The notes under the pieces were generated by a model, which saw only the letters and a program-made list of their open reading frames with translations, had not been told where the DNA came from and searched no databases. Shown here piece after piece: positions 24,301 through 39,300 of a stretch of 64,000 bases of DNA. The first letter of the stretch is position 1. Every line of letters begins with the position of its first letter. A program made the translations under genes and the position numbers. The DNA comes from Lingula anatina (lineage: Eukaryota > Brachiopoda > Lingulata > Lingulida > Lingulidae), in NCBI RefSeq assembly GCF_001039355.2, contig NW_019775558.1, forward strand, positions 1-64,000. Direction: 5' to 3'.

Positions 24301-27300
24301 TTTATAATTAAAAATTATTGTCATATGTTTATGATGAATAATGCGTAATTTCTTACTTTGTATGAATTTAAAGCTATGTGCACAGTCTAACAAAAGGCTT
24401 TTTAAAACATGACTGTATTAAGTAGAACCCAATTCATAAAATTGTGGATTTTTTGTAGGATATTTCTGCCTTGATGGTGAACTAGCCACTGAATGTCCAG
24501 ATGGTACATATGGTAACAGGACAGGAGCCACCTCACAGGAAGAGGGCTGCCCACCATGTCCATCTAGCTACTACTGTCCACCAGCCACTGCCGGCTTCCC
24601 TAGTAAAAGCCTTTGGTGTCCAGTTGGTCACTACTGTCCAGAGGGGACAGGCAACACCAAACCTCAGTGTCCAGCTGGAACTTTTAATGATCGTCAAGGC
24701 ATGGCCAATGTGTCAAATTGTATTCCATGCACTCAAGGTATATACTGCCCAGATGGAACCCCTACTCAAGACTCTGACAACTTGGCTTGTCCCAGAGGCA
24801 GTTACTGTCCCGTGGGAACTGGGGTTCCCATCCCATGTCCTGGTGGGAAATACACAGAAGAAGAAGGCAGCACTGGTCTGGAGTTCTGCAAGTCATGCCC
24901 AGTAGGGCACTACTGTCCAAGTGGGTGTGACACCCCGATAGCGTGTGTTGCTGGGACTATGAATCCACTGAGAGAGCAAGAGAATGTGACATCCTGTGCC
25001 CCTTGTACTTCAGGGTGGGCCTGCACCATGTCTGGGCTCTCTGAACCAAACTACAGGTGTTCCCCAGGGTACTACTGCCCAGGAGGGAACTTTTTGCCTA
25101 ACCAGACGGAGTATGCCTGTCCAGCTGGTACCTACACAGACTACAACAACCTGACCACCATTGACCAGTGTGATATATGTCCAGAAACAGTGGCTTGTCT
25201 CATAGGGACGGGTGGCATCCAGAAACCTGCTGTCTCTTGTGCCAAGGGTCATTTCTGCCCTAATGGAACTGCTTACCCAACACAACACCCATGCCCAGCA
25301 GGAACATGGACCAATCAGACAAACCTGAAACAAGTTGAGGAATGCTATGTGTGCCCAAGAAGATATTACTGTTTGGAAGGGTCTCCTGCACCAACTGGGC
25401 TCTGTTTCCAAGGGCATTGGTGTCCTGATGGTAAGTTTTCTGATTAAGTTCAATGTTGGTTATGTGAGCATGATTTACTATGCAGAAAAATAAATTAAAA
25501 ATCGAGTAAAATATCGCATCATGATTACGCATGATAGGCATTATATAAAATATTATATTATTGTTGTGTTAATATGTCATCTTGAAAACACATACCTGGT
25601 TATATGCTGCACATGGACAAGACAAATCAAAGTGGAAACTACAGATAAAAAGCATTGATGTAAAAATCTGGTGCATTAAATGAACTAGCATATACCACAT
25701 TTCTGTTATCTTACCTCCAGGCACCCCTGCTGGCAACAGTAACCCATGCCATGCTGGTTCCTACAACAACTTGACTGGTATTTCTAAGTGGGAGTCCTGT
25801 CTGGACTGTCCTCCTGGAAGCTACTGTCCCCAGGCCTCTGTACTGCCCACAGCATGCAGCGCGTGAGTGCTAGTTTTGGGTCATTTTACTGTATTTCACC
25901 TCCTCATTACATCTATTTTCCACTCTCTTTCTCTCTGAGAACCTTTGTTTGGTGTTTTAGATATTTTATGAGAAGAGAAGAAATGTATGATAACTCATTC
26001 TTTTGTTTTAAATTTTCTGAACTAAATTGGAAAAAATAGAAGTGGTAAAGGTTTGTGGAATGTGAAAGATGTTGCATAAGGATGAATTACATTTCAGTTG
26101 ACCAGTAATTTCTGATTATATGAAAACAATAATTTCCCATAGAAATATAGTTCTAATATTTTATCCTTATTTTTATGCATGTATTTTTTGTCTATTTCAG
26201 TGGCTTTTACAACCCAGACTACAAAGGGGAGAACATTTCAGCCTGTTTGGATTGTCTGGCAGGTTACTATTGTCCAGAAGATGGCGTATATGACCCACCA
26301 GTCTGTGGCAAAGGCAACATGTCAGACAGTGGAGCCGTGGCATGCTCTATTTGTTCTGCTGGATACTACTGCGACAGCAACACCACTAGCTACAGTTTCA
26401 TGTTATCCGACAGGGTATGTCCAGCTGGGTTGGAGTGTCCACCAGGAATGTACCGGTCACCTGATTTGGTGTCAAATAAATGTCGCCAGGGACATTATTG
26501 TCCCCGAGGTGATGTCAACCCGTATCCCGTCCCCTGTCCCATCGGAACCTTCAATGCTTTATATGGCCTGAAACAGGTGTCAGAGTGCCAGGATTGTACT
26601 GCAGGGTATTATTGTGACACAGAAGGACTGGTGGCACCAAATGACACTTGTCCAGGTGGCTACTACTGCCCACTAGGCACAGGTGACCGGTTCACGTTCC
26701 CCTGCCCCATTGGATTCTACAGAAACGGATCAGCAAGGGAGTCATTCCAAGACTGCACAGAGTGTATATCTGGGTATTACTGCGATGTAGAAGGGTTGGC
26801 TGAACCTAAAGAATGTCCACGTGGGTTTTTCTGTGTGACAGGCAGTACTTATCCACAGCCATGCTCCCTGGGAACCTACGGAAACTCCACCACTCTGAGA
26901 ACTAGCTCTGAGTGTACTCCTTGCCCTGGTGGCAAGTACTGTGATGGAATAGGTCGGACAGAACCTACAGGTTTGTGTGATCCTGGCTTCTATTGTAGAG
27001 AAAAAGCATATACATCAGCGCCACCTGATGGACCCACTGGTGGTGTCTGCCCAGCAGGAGGCTACTGTCCCGAGGGGTCGGCTATTGCTTCATCCTGTGA
27101 AGTTGGAAAATATAGTAAATCGCCAGGTGCAAAAACACTGTACGACTGCATACCTTGTGACCCTGGATATTTCTGCGCTGGTTCCCAAAGTAGTGCTGCC
27201 ACTGCCCCCTGTGCTGCTGGTTACTATTGCATAGGTGGCGCTGGGACAGCAACACAGCATGAAACACCTGCTGGGTACTACACAGAGGCAGGTGCCTTCA

Positions 27301-30300
27301 AACCAGAACCGTGCCCACGAGGCTCTTACCAGCCAGCCGTCAGGTCTGCATCCTGTCTGTTATGTCCGCAAGGTTATTATTGCAACAGCACCGCTGCCAC
27401 TGACGCAGACAAGATCATTTGCCCCAGAGGTGCTTACTGCCCACAAGGAAGCACCATACCCACAGAGTGTCCTTTGGGCTACTTCCTTGACGGTGAAGGC
27501 AGTGCTGAGCTGAGCAACTGTAACCCATGCACAGAAGGCTTTGCCTGTACAGTCTCTGGCCTGCCTTCTCCTATACTCCCCTGCCATGCTGGTCACTACT
27601 GTCCACAGGGTACCAACACCACTACGCCGGTCAATGATGCACCAGATGGGGGTGACCTCTGTCCTGCTGGTTACTACTGCCCAGAGGGAACAGCATCCTA
27701 TGCCCATAACCCATGTCAAAATGGGACCTATAGTAATTACACAGGCAACCAGGCAGTTGAGAATTGTACTGCATGTGAGCCTGGCATGGTGTGTAATGGA
27801 GAAGCATTGACTGAACCAACTGGACTGTGTGATCCAGGGTACTATTGTGTGGGTGGAGCCAAGAGTCCAAAACCCAATGATGGAGGGGCCACTGGAGATA
27901 TATGCCCCACTGGATATCATTGCCCTCAAGGATCAGGTAAAAAAAATGTTTTTTTGAGAATTATTGTACTGTATATGCCATTTTATTTTCCCTACTCTAG
28001 AATTGTATTAAACTTTGACCTTATAGAAGATTTCAGTGCCCAATCAAAAACAATTATGATTATGACATCTTCTTACTGATTTTGTCCAGACCTGTGCTTT
28101 GTCTGATAACTTTTATAACCATATTTCTACATATCTTTAATATGCATTTTTCAGCTATATATCAACAGTGTCCACCAGGCTCCTTCTCCAATGTCACTGG
28201 ACTGGCCACCTGTTTTAGTTGTCCAGCTGGCTACTACTGTGAACTGGACACTAACAATGATGCTTACGTAGTTCCTCGTGCTTGTTGGAAGGGACGTTAC
28301 TGCCCCGGAAATACCTCCATTGCGATGCCGAAATGTCCACCTGGGACTTATAGCAATGTGTATGGTAAGGTTGTGTTTTGTAATAGAACTGTTCTTACTA
28401 TTACTGTCATACTATGTCATTATTTGATTATTTATACTTCTGTCACAAATTGAGACTAGGAACTTATACAGTACACATTTTATACATGATATCACATAAA
28501 ATGTATAACTTTGTCTTACATGTATTCTAAATAGGATATTTTATACAAAATGTTGTTATATTGTTATTATAATTATTGTTTACACTGTAGTTGTTATAAT
28601 CACCTCAACTTTTTTTACTTTGTTGTCTTCATTACTTTATCAAAAATAAGCTTTTTGTAATCTGAATATTATACAGGGAATTTTTTAAAGAAAATCAAAA
28701 CAAAGTAAATTTCAAAGAAAGTTTTTTTAAAGTTGTACATTGAGTTTACTGATGGGAAGCTTCTGATGCCCTGATTATCTTAGGTCTGCAAAGTGAGGAC
28801 CAGTGTGCCCCATGTGAGGGAGGCTACTACTGTCTGTGGGGAGCCACAGGGTATGACCCCTCTGTGAATGTCACCAGTTCTGGTGTGGGCAAATGTGAGC
28901 CTGGATACTACTGCAAGTCAGGTAAGAAACCACAGATAACAGAGTAAAACTTTGTAGATTATGGATTAAAGGAGAAAAAGTATTTTAGGCTACCTACTGC
29001 AACTGCAGTCTTGTTCACACTGTCAACTCATGGAGATGTCAATATTTGGTTGAGAAGTCTTAGCCTGCTTCTCTCGTTAACCTGCAAAGTGATCAAAATC
29101 CACAGGAAATAACTGCAAATGGCTAGGAATGATCATTTTCTTCATTTTTCTGCCCCAAAAATGTTCCCCTTTAAGGGAAGTTATAAAGGGAGAGATCAGA
29201 GAACTTGGTCCCCACCTGTGCTGTTCAAAAGTACATTGTGCTAATTTGGTATGAATTTCTTTACTTATTTTATTTATAAATATTGTAACTTTTTTTACTA
29301 TTTCTTAGGTACCAATACCAGCACCCCAACCAATGACACCACAACAGGTATAGGTGGACCATGTCCAGCTGGCTTCTACTGTCTGGAGACCACTGAAGAC
29401 CCCTACCCTTGTCCCAATGGTACCTACAGAGACACTATTATGGGGATGACTGTAGGAGACTGTATAGACTGTAAACTAGGCTATTACTGTGGCACCACCA
29501 ACTTGACAGATGGAGAAGGGCCCTGTGATCCTGGGTTTTACTGTCTGAGAGGAAATGCTGAACCCAATCCTACTGGTATGTGTTCTAAGATAATATTATT
29601 AACTGGATTTAACATTTGTTAACCACAGCTTAGGAAATATTTCATTATTTAATTTGTATTTGATATATTTGATCAATGTCATGATATATCTGGGTGAGGT
29701 TATGCTTCTGAATTATTAAAGGTACTCTTAAAAAGTTGTCATATTAACATTATTTGAGAATAATTATGAAAATTCTTTTTCAGTTGTGGTTGTTTTAATG
29801 AATAAAATTTTTAATAAATTTATTATTTACTTTTAATAGAATTCATTTTCACATTAATTTTCATAGTTATTTCAATGAAAAATTTATATTTAATTATTTT
29901 TTTGTGTAATTTTTTTAGGCAACAACCCAGCCCAAGGTGGACCCTGCCCCATTGGTCACTACTGTCCAACTGGCACCTCCTACCCACTAGGCTGTAATGC
30001 AGGCACATATAACAACCTCACCGGTCAAGCCACCTGTTTCAGTTGTCCAGCTGGCTTCTTTTGTCCAGAAAACATCACAAGTTATGAGCCATTCCCATGT
30101 CCAGTTGGCCATTACTGTCCAAATGGTACCCAACACGCTGTCCAGTATAAGTGTCCAAGAGGGTACTTCAGAAACTTGACCATGGGTGAGGAGCTGGCAG
30201 ATTGCTTCCCCTGTCCTGGTGGCTATTACTGCGGTGGTGAAGGGCTTGACTGGCCAACTGGTCAGTGTGATGCAGGTAAGTAGCCATTGGCCCTTTGTTA

Positions 30301-33300
30301 AATATTTTCATGTTTTATACATGGATTTGTTTGAGATGGGGGCTTAGGGGGTAGGGCTATCTGTCCATTCCAGATACTGTGGTACAATGGATAAATGCAC
30401 ATTTAGTTAAGGAGAAATCTGGCAAGTTGACAGCTATAGAATTGTGGAATATTACTTTTTTCAACATACATAATCTCACATCAAATTCAATTTTGTACAT
30501 GGGTATTTTTGGTGGGCCACTTATAAATTAAAGGTGGCAGATATATTCAAAAGTCAAAGAGTACATGTATCAGTACCAAATTTAAATTTTCAGGTTTCTT
30601 CTGTGTGAATGCTGCCTGGTCTGCCCAGCCATATGAATATAACAACTACACTGATGGGGACTGTCTTTGCCCTACCAACTCCACAGGAGGGGAGTGCCAG
30701 CCTGGGTATTACTGTCCAACTGGATCAGAGGAGCCAATCATATGCAGGGAGGGGAGCTACTGTGCCACACCAGGTATGTCTGTAGCCTCATTGTCTATGG
30801 CTGAGAAAAAATTTTTTTCTCACCATTTCTTTGTCAAAAAGTTATGTTTTGATTGATTTTTATATCATCTTGTAAAAAATCATACAAAGCACCTGTCCTG
30901 TAAATATTTTTGTTTTGTTTTAATGGTCTGTTATTCGAGTCCTTTTACATGCTTGTGCCACAGAAAACTTCAGGTTTATGACATATTAGAAGCTTGCAAA
31001 TGTCACAGAGGATCAGGTTATAAATTAATCTATAGCTTTTACAGACAAATCAGACAAAATATTTCATCAAAAAACACTTCTTTTCTTCTTACAGCTCTAC
31101 CAGACGTCACAGGCCCTTGTCTGGAAGGCTACTACTGCAATGTGGGTGCCACACAAATGGATCCTACAGATGGCACCACAGGAGATGTCTGTCCCGCTGG
31201 GAGGTTCTGTCCCAATGGAACCACCACCAATCAGCCCAAGTGTCCTGAGGGGACATTCTCCAATACTACAGGGCTCAGACGTGTAGATGAGTGTACCCAG
31301 TGCAAGGCTGGGTATTACTGTGATAATACTGGCCTCACTGAACCTACTGGACCTTGTGATGAGGGTAAGAACAACCTGGTTATTAAGTAATATTACAGTA
31401 GTATGTGCTATTGGAATAATATTCTTTCTTTGACTAAGTAAAAAGTTAACAAGACAACAGACAGTAATTGATTATTTTGAGTGTAAATCCTCATCCCAAT
31501 GTCAATTCCAGGGTACAACTGTAAAGATTAAATTATTATAATGATGACGATGATGATTATTTTCAGGTTACTACTGCCCACCAGGCCAGAACACCAGTAA
31601 TCCTTTCCCCTGTAGTCCTGGCTACTACTGTGTCCAGGGCAGCACACAGGAGGTGGCCTGTCCATCAGGGCAGTACCAGGACCAGAGTGCACAGGGGAGG
31701 TGCAAGTTCTGCTCGTCAGGTAAGGAATGATATACAAGAGTGGGTTATTAAATTTGAAATAATTCAGAGATTATTCTCCAAGTGACATGTCTGTTTTGCT
31801 TGGTTAAAACTGTCAAATTGAATTTGATACTGTTGTAATATTTTATGAATATCTTTGGTGGTTACTGACTTAACCATAAATTTATTATAGTATCCAAGCA
31901 GTGTATGAACAGTATTTTTCAAATTCAAGATCAAGATGTGTTTTATGGCCTTGCAAGGGTAGTTACTTACTTTTTGTCATTGTTGCTATTTTAGTCTAAA
32001 CTAAATTTCATTCTCTCTTGATAATTATTCAGACTGAAAACCCTGATGGTTCTTATCATACTATACAATTTTTAATTTTTCAGGTTTTTACTGTGACAAC
32101 GCCAATGCTCCAATTACAAACTACACAGTGTACCCCTGTCCTGTGGGCCACTACTGCCTCAATGGCACAGAGTGGAGCACACAATATGGCTGTCCTACTG
32201 GCACCTATAACCCATACACCATGCTGGAGAGGGAGGACCAGTGTACTCCCTGTGACGCTGGGAAGTACTGTGGGACTGTTGGGAGCAATGTTACTCAAGG
32301 TATTTTATGTGTATCATATGTGTCATGAATTTTCAATGAAAACCATTAAATAATAATAATAATAATATGTAAGCAATTAGTATGTTAAAGTTTTTGAGGC
32401 TTTTCCTGTATGCTTACTTACTGAGGCACTTCGACCCATAGGCTTTGATATATATTTTTTTTTCAGTATTTTGACAACTACCTGCTTTTATACCTATGAT
32501 GAAGTATTCAGTATTTGTGATTTATTTGAATATTTATGTTTTTTGCGTATCGGTAAAATCTTGGCCCCTTTTCCAGGTGACTGTACTGCTGGGTACTGGT
32601 GTATCAATGGCTCTAGCACTCCAACACCAACAGATGGCGTTAGTGGTCAGTCCTGTCCTGAAGGGAACTACTGCCCCAGGGGAACCCCCAGTCCTGTCCC
32701 CTGCCCCATGGGAACCTGGTCTAACAACACTGGCCTTGCCTTGGCCGAGGAATGCCTTCCGTGTGCTGGAGGGTATTACTGTAACCAGACTGGTCTTATG
32801 ACACCATCAGGTCCATGTGCTGCTGGGTTTTACTGCACATCTAATTCTACAACACCAACTCCCAACGATGGTGGCACCACGGGAGATCCCTGCACTCTGG
32901 GGCACTATTGTCCAGAGGGGACAGCTGTGCCAGTGCCTTGTAGTCCAGGGACGTATATGACACAGACCCAAGCTGAAGCCTGTGACCCATGTCCAGCTGG
33001 TCATTATTGTATTACTGGACTGACCCCAGAGACCTGTCCACCAGGGTTCTATTGTCCTGAGGGCACTGGACATGTGTGGCAATCTTGTCCTGCAGGTAAC
33101 CTCACTATAGGAAATAACCTTCAGATTTGCTAAGGGGAGATTTTAATGGCAGCTATGTCCAACCTCTCTCTGATTCCAGAAAAAATGTAATTTTTAAAAT
33201 GAGTATTCTCTCTGTCTCTGTCTGTCTGTCTCTATGTCTCTCTCTTTCTCTTTTTTTCTCTCTCTCTCTCAAACACTTATTATATCTCAAACAAAAAGGA

Positions 33301-36300
33301 GTCTGTAGTTTTCTCCATTCAATATTAAATTAATCCTTTTTGTATTATCCCCACAGGTACATTTAGCACAGCTCCTGGCCTGGCCAACACCACCCAGTGT
33401 ACCCAGTGTACAGGCGGCTACTACTGCAGTGAGCCCAATGCCACCACAGTCACTGCAGAGTGTGATGCTGGCTACTACTGCACAGAAGGATCAGATACAC
33501 CTACACCTAATGGTGGTAACACCGGTGTGGCTGGACCATGTCCAGGAGGTCACTACTGTCCAGCTCGGACGGTCACTCCTCAGGGCTGCCCAATAGGAAG
33601 GTACAGTAACCAGACCCATTTGACTAATGACTCAGCTTGTCAGTTGTGTTCATATGGTAAGTACTGTGGCACTGAAGGACTAGCAGAGCCAACTGGTGAC
33701 TGTTGGGGAGGATTTTACTGTCTCCTTGGAGCTCAGGTTCCCAACAATCCCGTCCTTGATTCCACGGGTGGACCCTGTCCAGCAGGTCACTACTGCCCCA
33801 ATGGGACTGCGTATCCACTAGGATGTCCAGCTGGCACATATAACCCAACAACTGGTCTGACTGAATGTATCACCTGCCCAGCTGGCTACTTCTGTCCAGA
33901 GAACTCGACAATATACACGGGCAATGATTGTATAGTCGGTCACTACTGCCCCAATGGCACAGCTTACCAAGACCAGTTCCCATGCCCCAGGGGTTACTAT
34001 AACAACCAGACAGGCTCAGGTAGCATTGATGACTGTACCCCATGTGACCCAGGCATGTATTGTGAGGCCCAAGGGAATAGTGAGCCCACTGGGGCCTGTG
34101 CTGAGGGCTGGTATTGTGTGAGAGGAGCCTGGGATGCACAGCCTACTAATGAGGGGAATGTTTCTATTACTAGTAACTGTTTCTTTGAGACCAACTCCAC
34201 TGGAGGCCAGTGTCAGCCTGGAGAGTTCTGTCCTACTGGGTCTAACCAGCCGGTACCCTGCTCTGCAGGTAAGGCCTAACATTTTTTAATTAGATTTTTT
34301 AAAAGTGTGTTTGTGACATTAGATTATTTACTGACTCCAGTTAACTTTATGAACCTATAATTTTTTTACATATTCATTTACATCTTTGATTAATTTTTTC
34401 ACACTTATGAAATATTTTTAAGGAAAAAGGAAGCGGTTTATCTCTGCACACTGGAAAATTATTCCTATGAAAAATTATTTCCTCTGGTAATCATTGTGGT
34501 GATTGACTGATCTTCGAAATTGAATTTTATTTACAGGTTACTTCTGCAATGTTTCTGGCCTGCCCAATGTGACCGGTCCCTGTGCTGCAGGCTACTACTG
34601 CACCCTGGGGGCATCACGCCCTGACCCCCAGGATGATGCTACAGGTGGTCAGTGTCCAGGTGGTCACTACTGTCCTGAGGGCACTGGAACCCCTGTCCCC
34701 TGTCCACCAGGATACTACACTAACAGTACAGGGAATGAGGATTTCACTGGCTGTAGGCTTTGTACTGCAGGTAATGACTGGAGATGTGAATTTGTATTAT
34801 CTTTTTACAAAATACTGTTGTAACCTAATGAAAATGAATGTTAAAAATAATTTCCTATTTGGAATCAGACTGTGGCAGTTTTTATGGTCAGTTCCTGTGT
34901 GGTAAACAGTGAGATTTATATCTTGATTAAATTGATAAGCGATATGATTTTTTTGAGTACTAACTGATTGAGTTTTATTTTCTTGTTTTTAGGCTACTAT
35001 TGTGAAGACAGTGGAATGCAAGCCCCCAGTGCCCAGTGTTCTGCTGGCTTCTATTGTCCAGAAGGTCAAAACAACAGCATGCCCTCTGACTACATATGTA
35101 CACCTGGTCACTTCTGTGTGGTGGGCAGTGCACTGCCACAGGCGTGTCCTTCAGGAACATATCAAGATGAATTTGGAGGAGTAAGTGAAAAAGTCTGCTT
35201 TTGTACTTGAAAATTAATTGGATTGATTTACATGGCATTGAAGCACAAAGCACCCTAGTTAAATGGTTACTGTTTTGAAACTCACTGTGTGAAAGATGCT
35301 GCGTGGATACTTAAGCATATTTGACATAATGCAATGATTGTGATGAATTTTTATATTGGATGATTTATACCAGAACCCTGCAACATTTTGTTTATCAAAT
35401 CGATATGATTAGGAATCTGTGCTTGTAATGCAAATAGATAGGCTCATTCACAATGCTTTCAAAATGGTTGCTTGCATAAATATCATAAATATAACCATCA
35501 TGTTAACAAATGCCAAATTAGACTTTTCTAAGACTACCAACTGTTAAAATTTCCTTTAAAAGTGTTGGATTAATCAGGTAGTTTGAAATCGGACAGATGT
35601 GATTTCTTTGTTTGGATGGCTTATACAGTTTGAATGACTAGCAAGCAGATTATATGTACCATAGTATATCACAGAAAGAGGCATAAAAAGCACAGTTGAA
35701 AATCTCATTTGCACACCCAGAATCTGTATTTGCACTAGAATGCTATAATACTAACTTCACGCTTGCTTTGTTTGCTGCAGAGTTCAGTGGTAAGTAATTC
35801 CAGGGTTGGCACAAGCTATTCTGTTAATTTACTGTGTCCCATGGCCATTTGTTTTACTTTTTTTACCCTCTCCTGTCTGGTTTTGTGTAGGTGTGGAAGA
35901 GCTTGTTATTTTCTAGGATAATCAACTCCATTGTTTTAAATAGTTTCTAAAATAATTTCATTGTGTATGTTTCTGTGACATTGCTGTATTATTTACATGT
36001 ACATTACCAATAATTATAGAGAATTCATAGTATGTCTTTATGGAAAACTTTTTTTGATATACAACTTTGATATCATTTTCAGTCAAAAGTATTAGACTGA
36101 ATCTCTATGTTATGAATTTCTGTCAAATTCATAAACTTTTTTAGTAGTTTTATTCTTCTATTAATGTTGAGTGACTTATTTGTCAATTTCATGTTATAAG
36201 TATGATAGGTTTTCTGTGTTCTGTCATTGTCATTTGTTCATTGAAAATGTCCATGGATTCTAACATTTTTTGGTTTAGATAGCATTTATAGTTTAGAAAA

Positions 36301-39300
36301 GGTTTTGTGTGCACATTAAACATGTTTGTTTGGTTAAACACTTTGTTTTCTATAGTTAATTGATGTTACCACATATTTAACAGACATATTGTAATGTAAG
36401 ATTTTTGAGATCATTAATGAGATAATACTTGTGTATTTAAAAATGTCATTTTGATTAGTTTGTATTGTTTTTTAAGATATTAGTGTCCAGTTACATATCT
36501 CTTTATTGAATTCCCAGGGGCAGTACAAGTTTTCAATGGTTTTTGATACTCTGCCTCCCATTTTCAGAGTGACTGCAAAGGCTGTCCATCTGGCTACTAC
36601 TGTGATGGAACAATCCAGAATGATACCCACTGTAGCCACGGTGTCCAGAACCCCACCTCATGTCCAACCGGTCACTACTGTCCAAACAACACCAGATATG
36701 CCACAGAATACGGCTGCCCTAATGGAACATACAGCAATCTCACCAACCTCCAGACTGCTGGCGACTGCACCCCGTGCACCCCAGGGTATTACTGTGACAG
36801 GGAAGGGTTGTCTGCTCCCCAGGGAGAGTGTCATGCTGGGTTTTATTGCACTCTGGAGGCTGTCCACCCCGAGCCCACTGATAACATCACAGGGGCTATT
36901 TGTCCACCAGGAGCATATTGTCCTCAGGGATCTCCATCTCCAACCCTGTGTCCACCGGGGACGTACAATCCAACTGAAGGTAACTACCCTGTGACTCACA
37001 GGCTCATGTTGTGCTGTTTTGGTCTATGAGCTAATGATTTTTTGAAATGGACATATGTTGTCTCAAATTGAAAGTAAAAAAATTTTGGAAGATTTTCTCT
37101 TCATGCCATATTAACACCTTAGAGCTAGCATGCATTTATTATCTTTCTGAAGATACTTTTGAGTGACATTTAACACTTTTGATTCTTAAAAAATTGTTCA
37201 AGATTTAGTTCTTATAATTATATAATTAGCATTTGTTGTACATCATTTTTATCAGTCCCATTAACACTTATTATGTCACATTAAAACAACCCAAAAGTAT
37301 GTTTGAAGCATTCTTTGATTTTATGCAGCATTCAAAATTTAATCTAAGAATGAATCAAAAATATTCAGTATTGGTTTATCTTGTATTCTAGGTCTGGAAG
37401 CAGTTGGTCAGTGTACACCATGTGACCCAGGCAAACACTGCCCTGGTTATGGCCGTACTGACACTGCAGGCAACTGTTCTGCTCGATACTACTGTACTGG
37501 TAATGCCTCAACTGACCAACCAACTGATGGCACCACTGGTGACCAGTGTCCAGTTGGTCACTACTGTCCATCTGGAACCTCGGCACCAATCCTGTGTGAG
37601 CCTGGGACCTATACGGATAATGTGCTTACTGAGGTGTGTCAGTCATGTCCAGCTGGTCACTACTGTATTAATGGCTCACATCCTCAGGCTTGTCCAAGTG
37701 GGTTTTATTGTCCAGAAATGACAGGTTATGTATGGCAGCCTTGTCCATCGGGGACATTCAGTAGTGCAACTGGGTTATCAAATGAGACCCAATGTACCCA
37801 GTGTACTGGAGGCTTCTACTGTGACACAACAAACCTCACAGCTGAAAGTGGACCTTGTTCTGCAGGGTACTTCTGCAGAAGTGGCTCAGACGATATGACA
37901 CCTTCGGGATCAGGCAAAGGAGATGCTGGGATATGCCCAGTTGGTCACTACTGTCCAGCGCAGACCCAGGACCCTGTGGCATGTCCAGCTGGGACTTTTA
38001 ACAACGAGACTGGTCGAAGTGATTTGGGTCATTGCCAAGACTGTCTCCCAGGGTGGTATTGTGATACCCCAGGGCTGGAGTACCCTGTGGGTCAATGTGA
38101 ACCTGGCTACTACTGCACCCTGGCCTCAAACAGCTCCAGTCCCCCTGTGGTCACTGCCTCTGGTGGTCCCTGTCCAGCTGGAAGTTACTGTCCACTTGGA
38201 TCACCTCTGCCCATCCAGTGTCCTGCAGGGACATACAGTCCGACTGAAATATCATCTAACTGCACTAACTGTCCAGCTGGGTATTACTGTGAAACTGGCA
38301 GCTTTAACATCACAATTTGTCCAAAGGGTAAGAGAGTTATAAATTGTTGTTAGAAAAATTATAAAAAAGTTTTTCCATAGCTTTGCTGAGATAAAAGTTC
38401 CTGTGTATTTTATCAAAGGCAACCTAAGTTTGTTTTCAATAATGTTTAAGATAAACCCCATATTAATTCTGAAGAAATGCAAGTCAATAAGAGACACTGG
38501 GTTATCCTTGCTATAAGATATTTATATTTGAGTCCACATCTTTCAGGATACTACTGCCTGGAGTTGACAGAATTTGCCTACCAGTACCCATGTGACAATG
38601 GCACCTTCAACAACAACACTGGATCCACAGACCAAAATGCCTGCACCCTGTGTACCCCAGGGTATTACTGCCCCAGAGAAGCCATGCCAGAGCCAGAGGG
38701 CCAGTGTGACCAGGGGTGGTACTGCACCCTGGGATCATGGTCCAACCAGCCTAGTGTCCTGGGTAATGATACAGGCTCAGACTGTAACTGCCCAGCCCAG
38801 AGTATTGGAGGCATGTGTAAAGCAGGGACCTTCTGCCCCCAGGGGTCATCTCAGCCGACCCCCTGCACCCCAGGGTACTACTGTCTCACAGATGAACTAC
38901 CAGCTGTATCAGGACCCTGTGCTGCAGGGTTCTATTGCAATGGCAGTACAATCCTTCAACAACCTGTGAATGAAACCACTGGGGATATATGTCCGAAGGG
39001 TCACTACTGCCCAGAGGCCAGTGCTTACCCAATAGCCTGCCAGCCTGGAGAATTCTCCAACAACTTTGGCAATCAAAATATCACTAACTGTCAGCCATGT
39101 ACAGCAGGCCAGTACTGCACAGGTTATGGCCGTGACCTCCCAGATGGTGACTGTGACATTGGTTGGTATTGTCCAGAAGGCATGACTGTTCCTCAACCTC
39201 TAGGACAACAGTGCTTAGCTGGACATGCTTGTCCAGTGGGCAGTCCTGACCAGACTGCTTGTTCATCTGGCACATACCAACCAAATGTAGGCCAGGGAGA

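Noticed and set aside
25010-25453. Minus-strand 147-codon frame, and similar frames opposite exons 26, 36, 40 and 41
   Set aside because: They are shadows of Cys-rich coding exons; the plus strand has the conserved pattern and the splice sites.
28965-29177. Possible TTAA-flanked element in intron 28 (TTAAAGGAGAA ... TTCCCCTTTAA)
   Set aside because: The inverted match is only about 11 bp with a mismatch and there is no empty site for comparison, so it is not distinguishable from chance.
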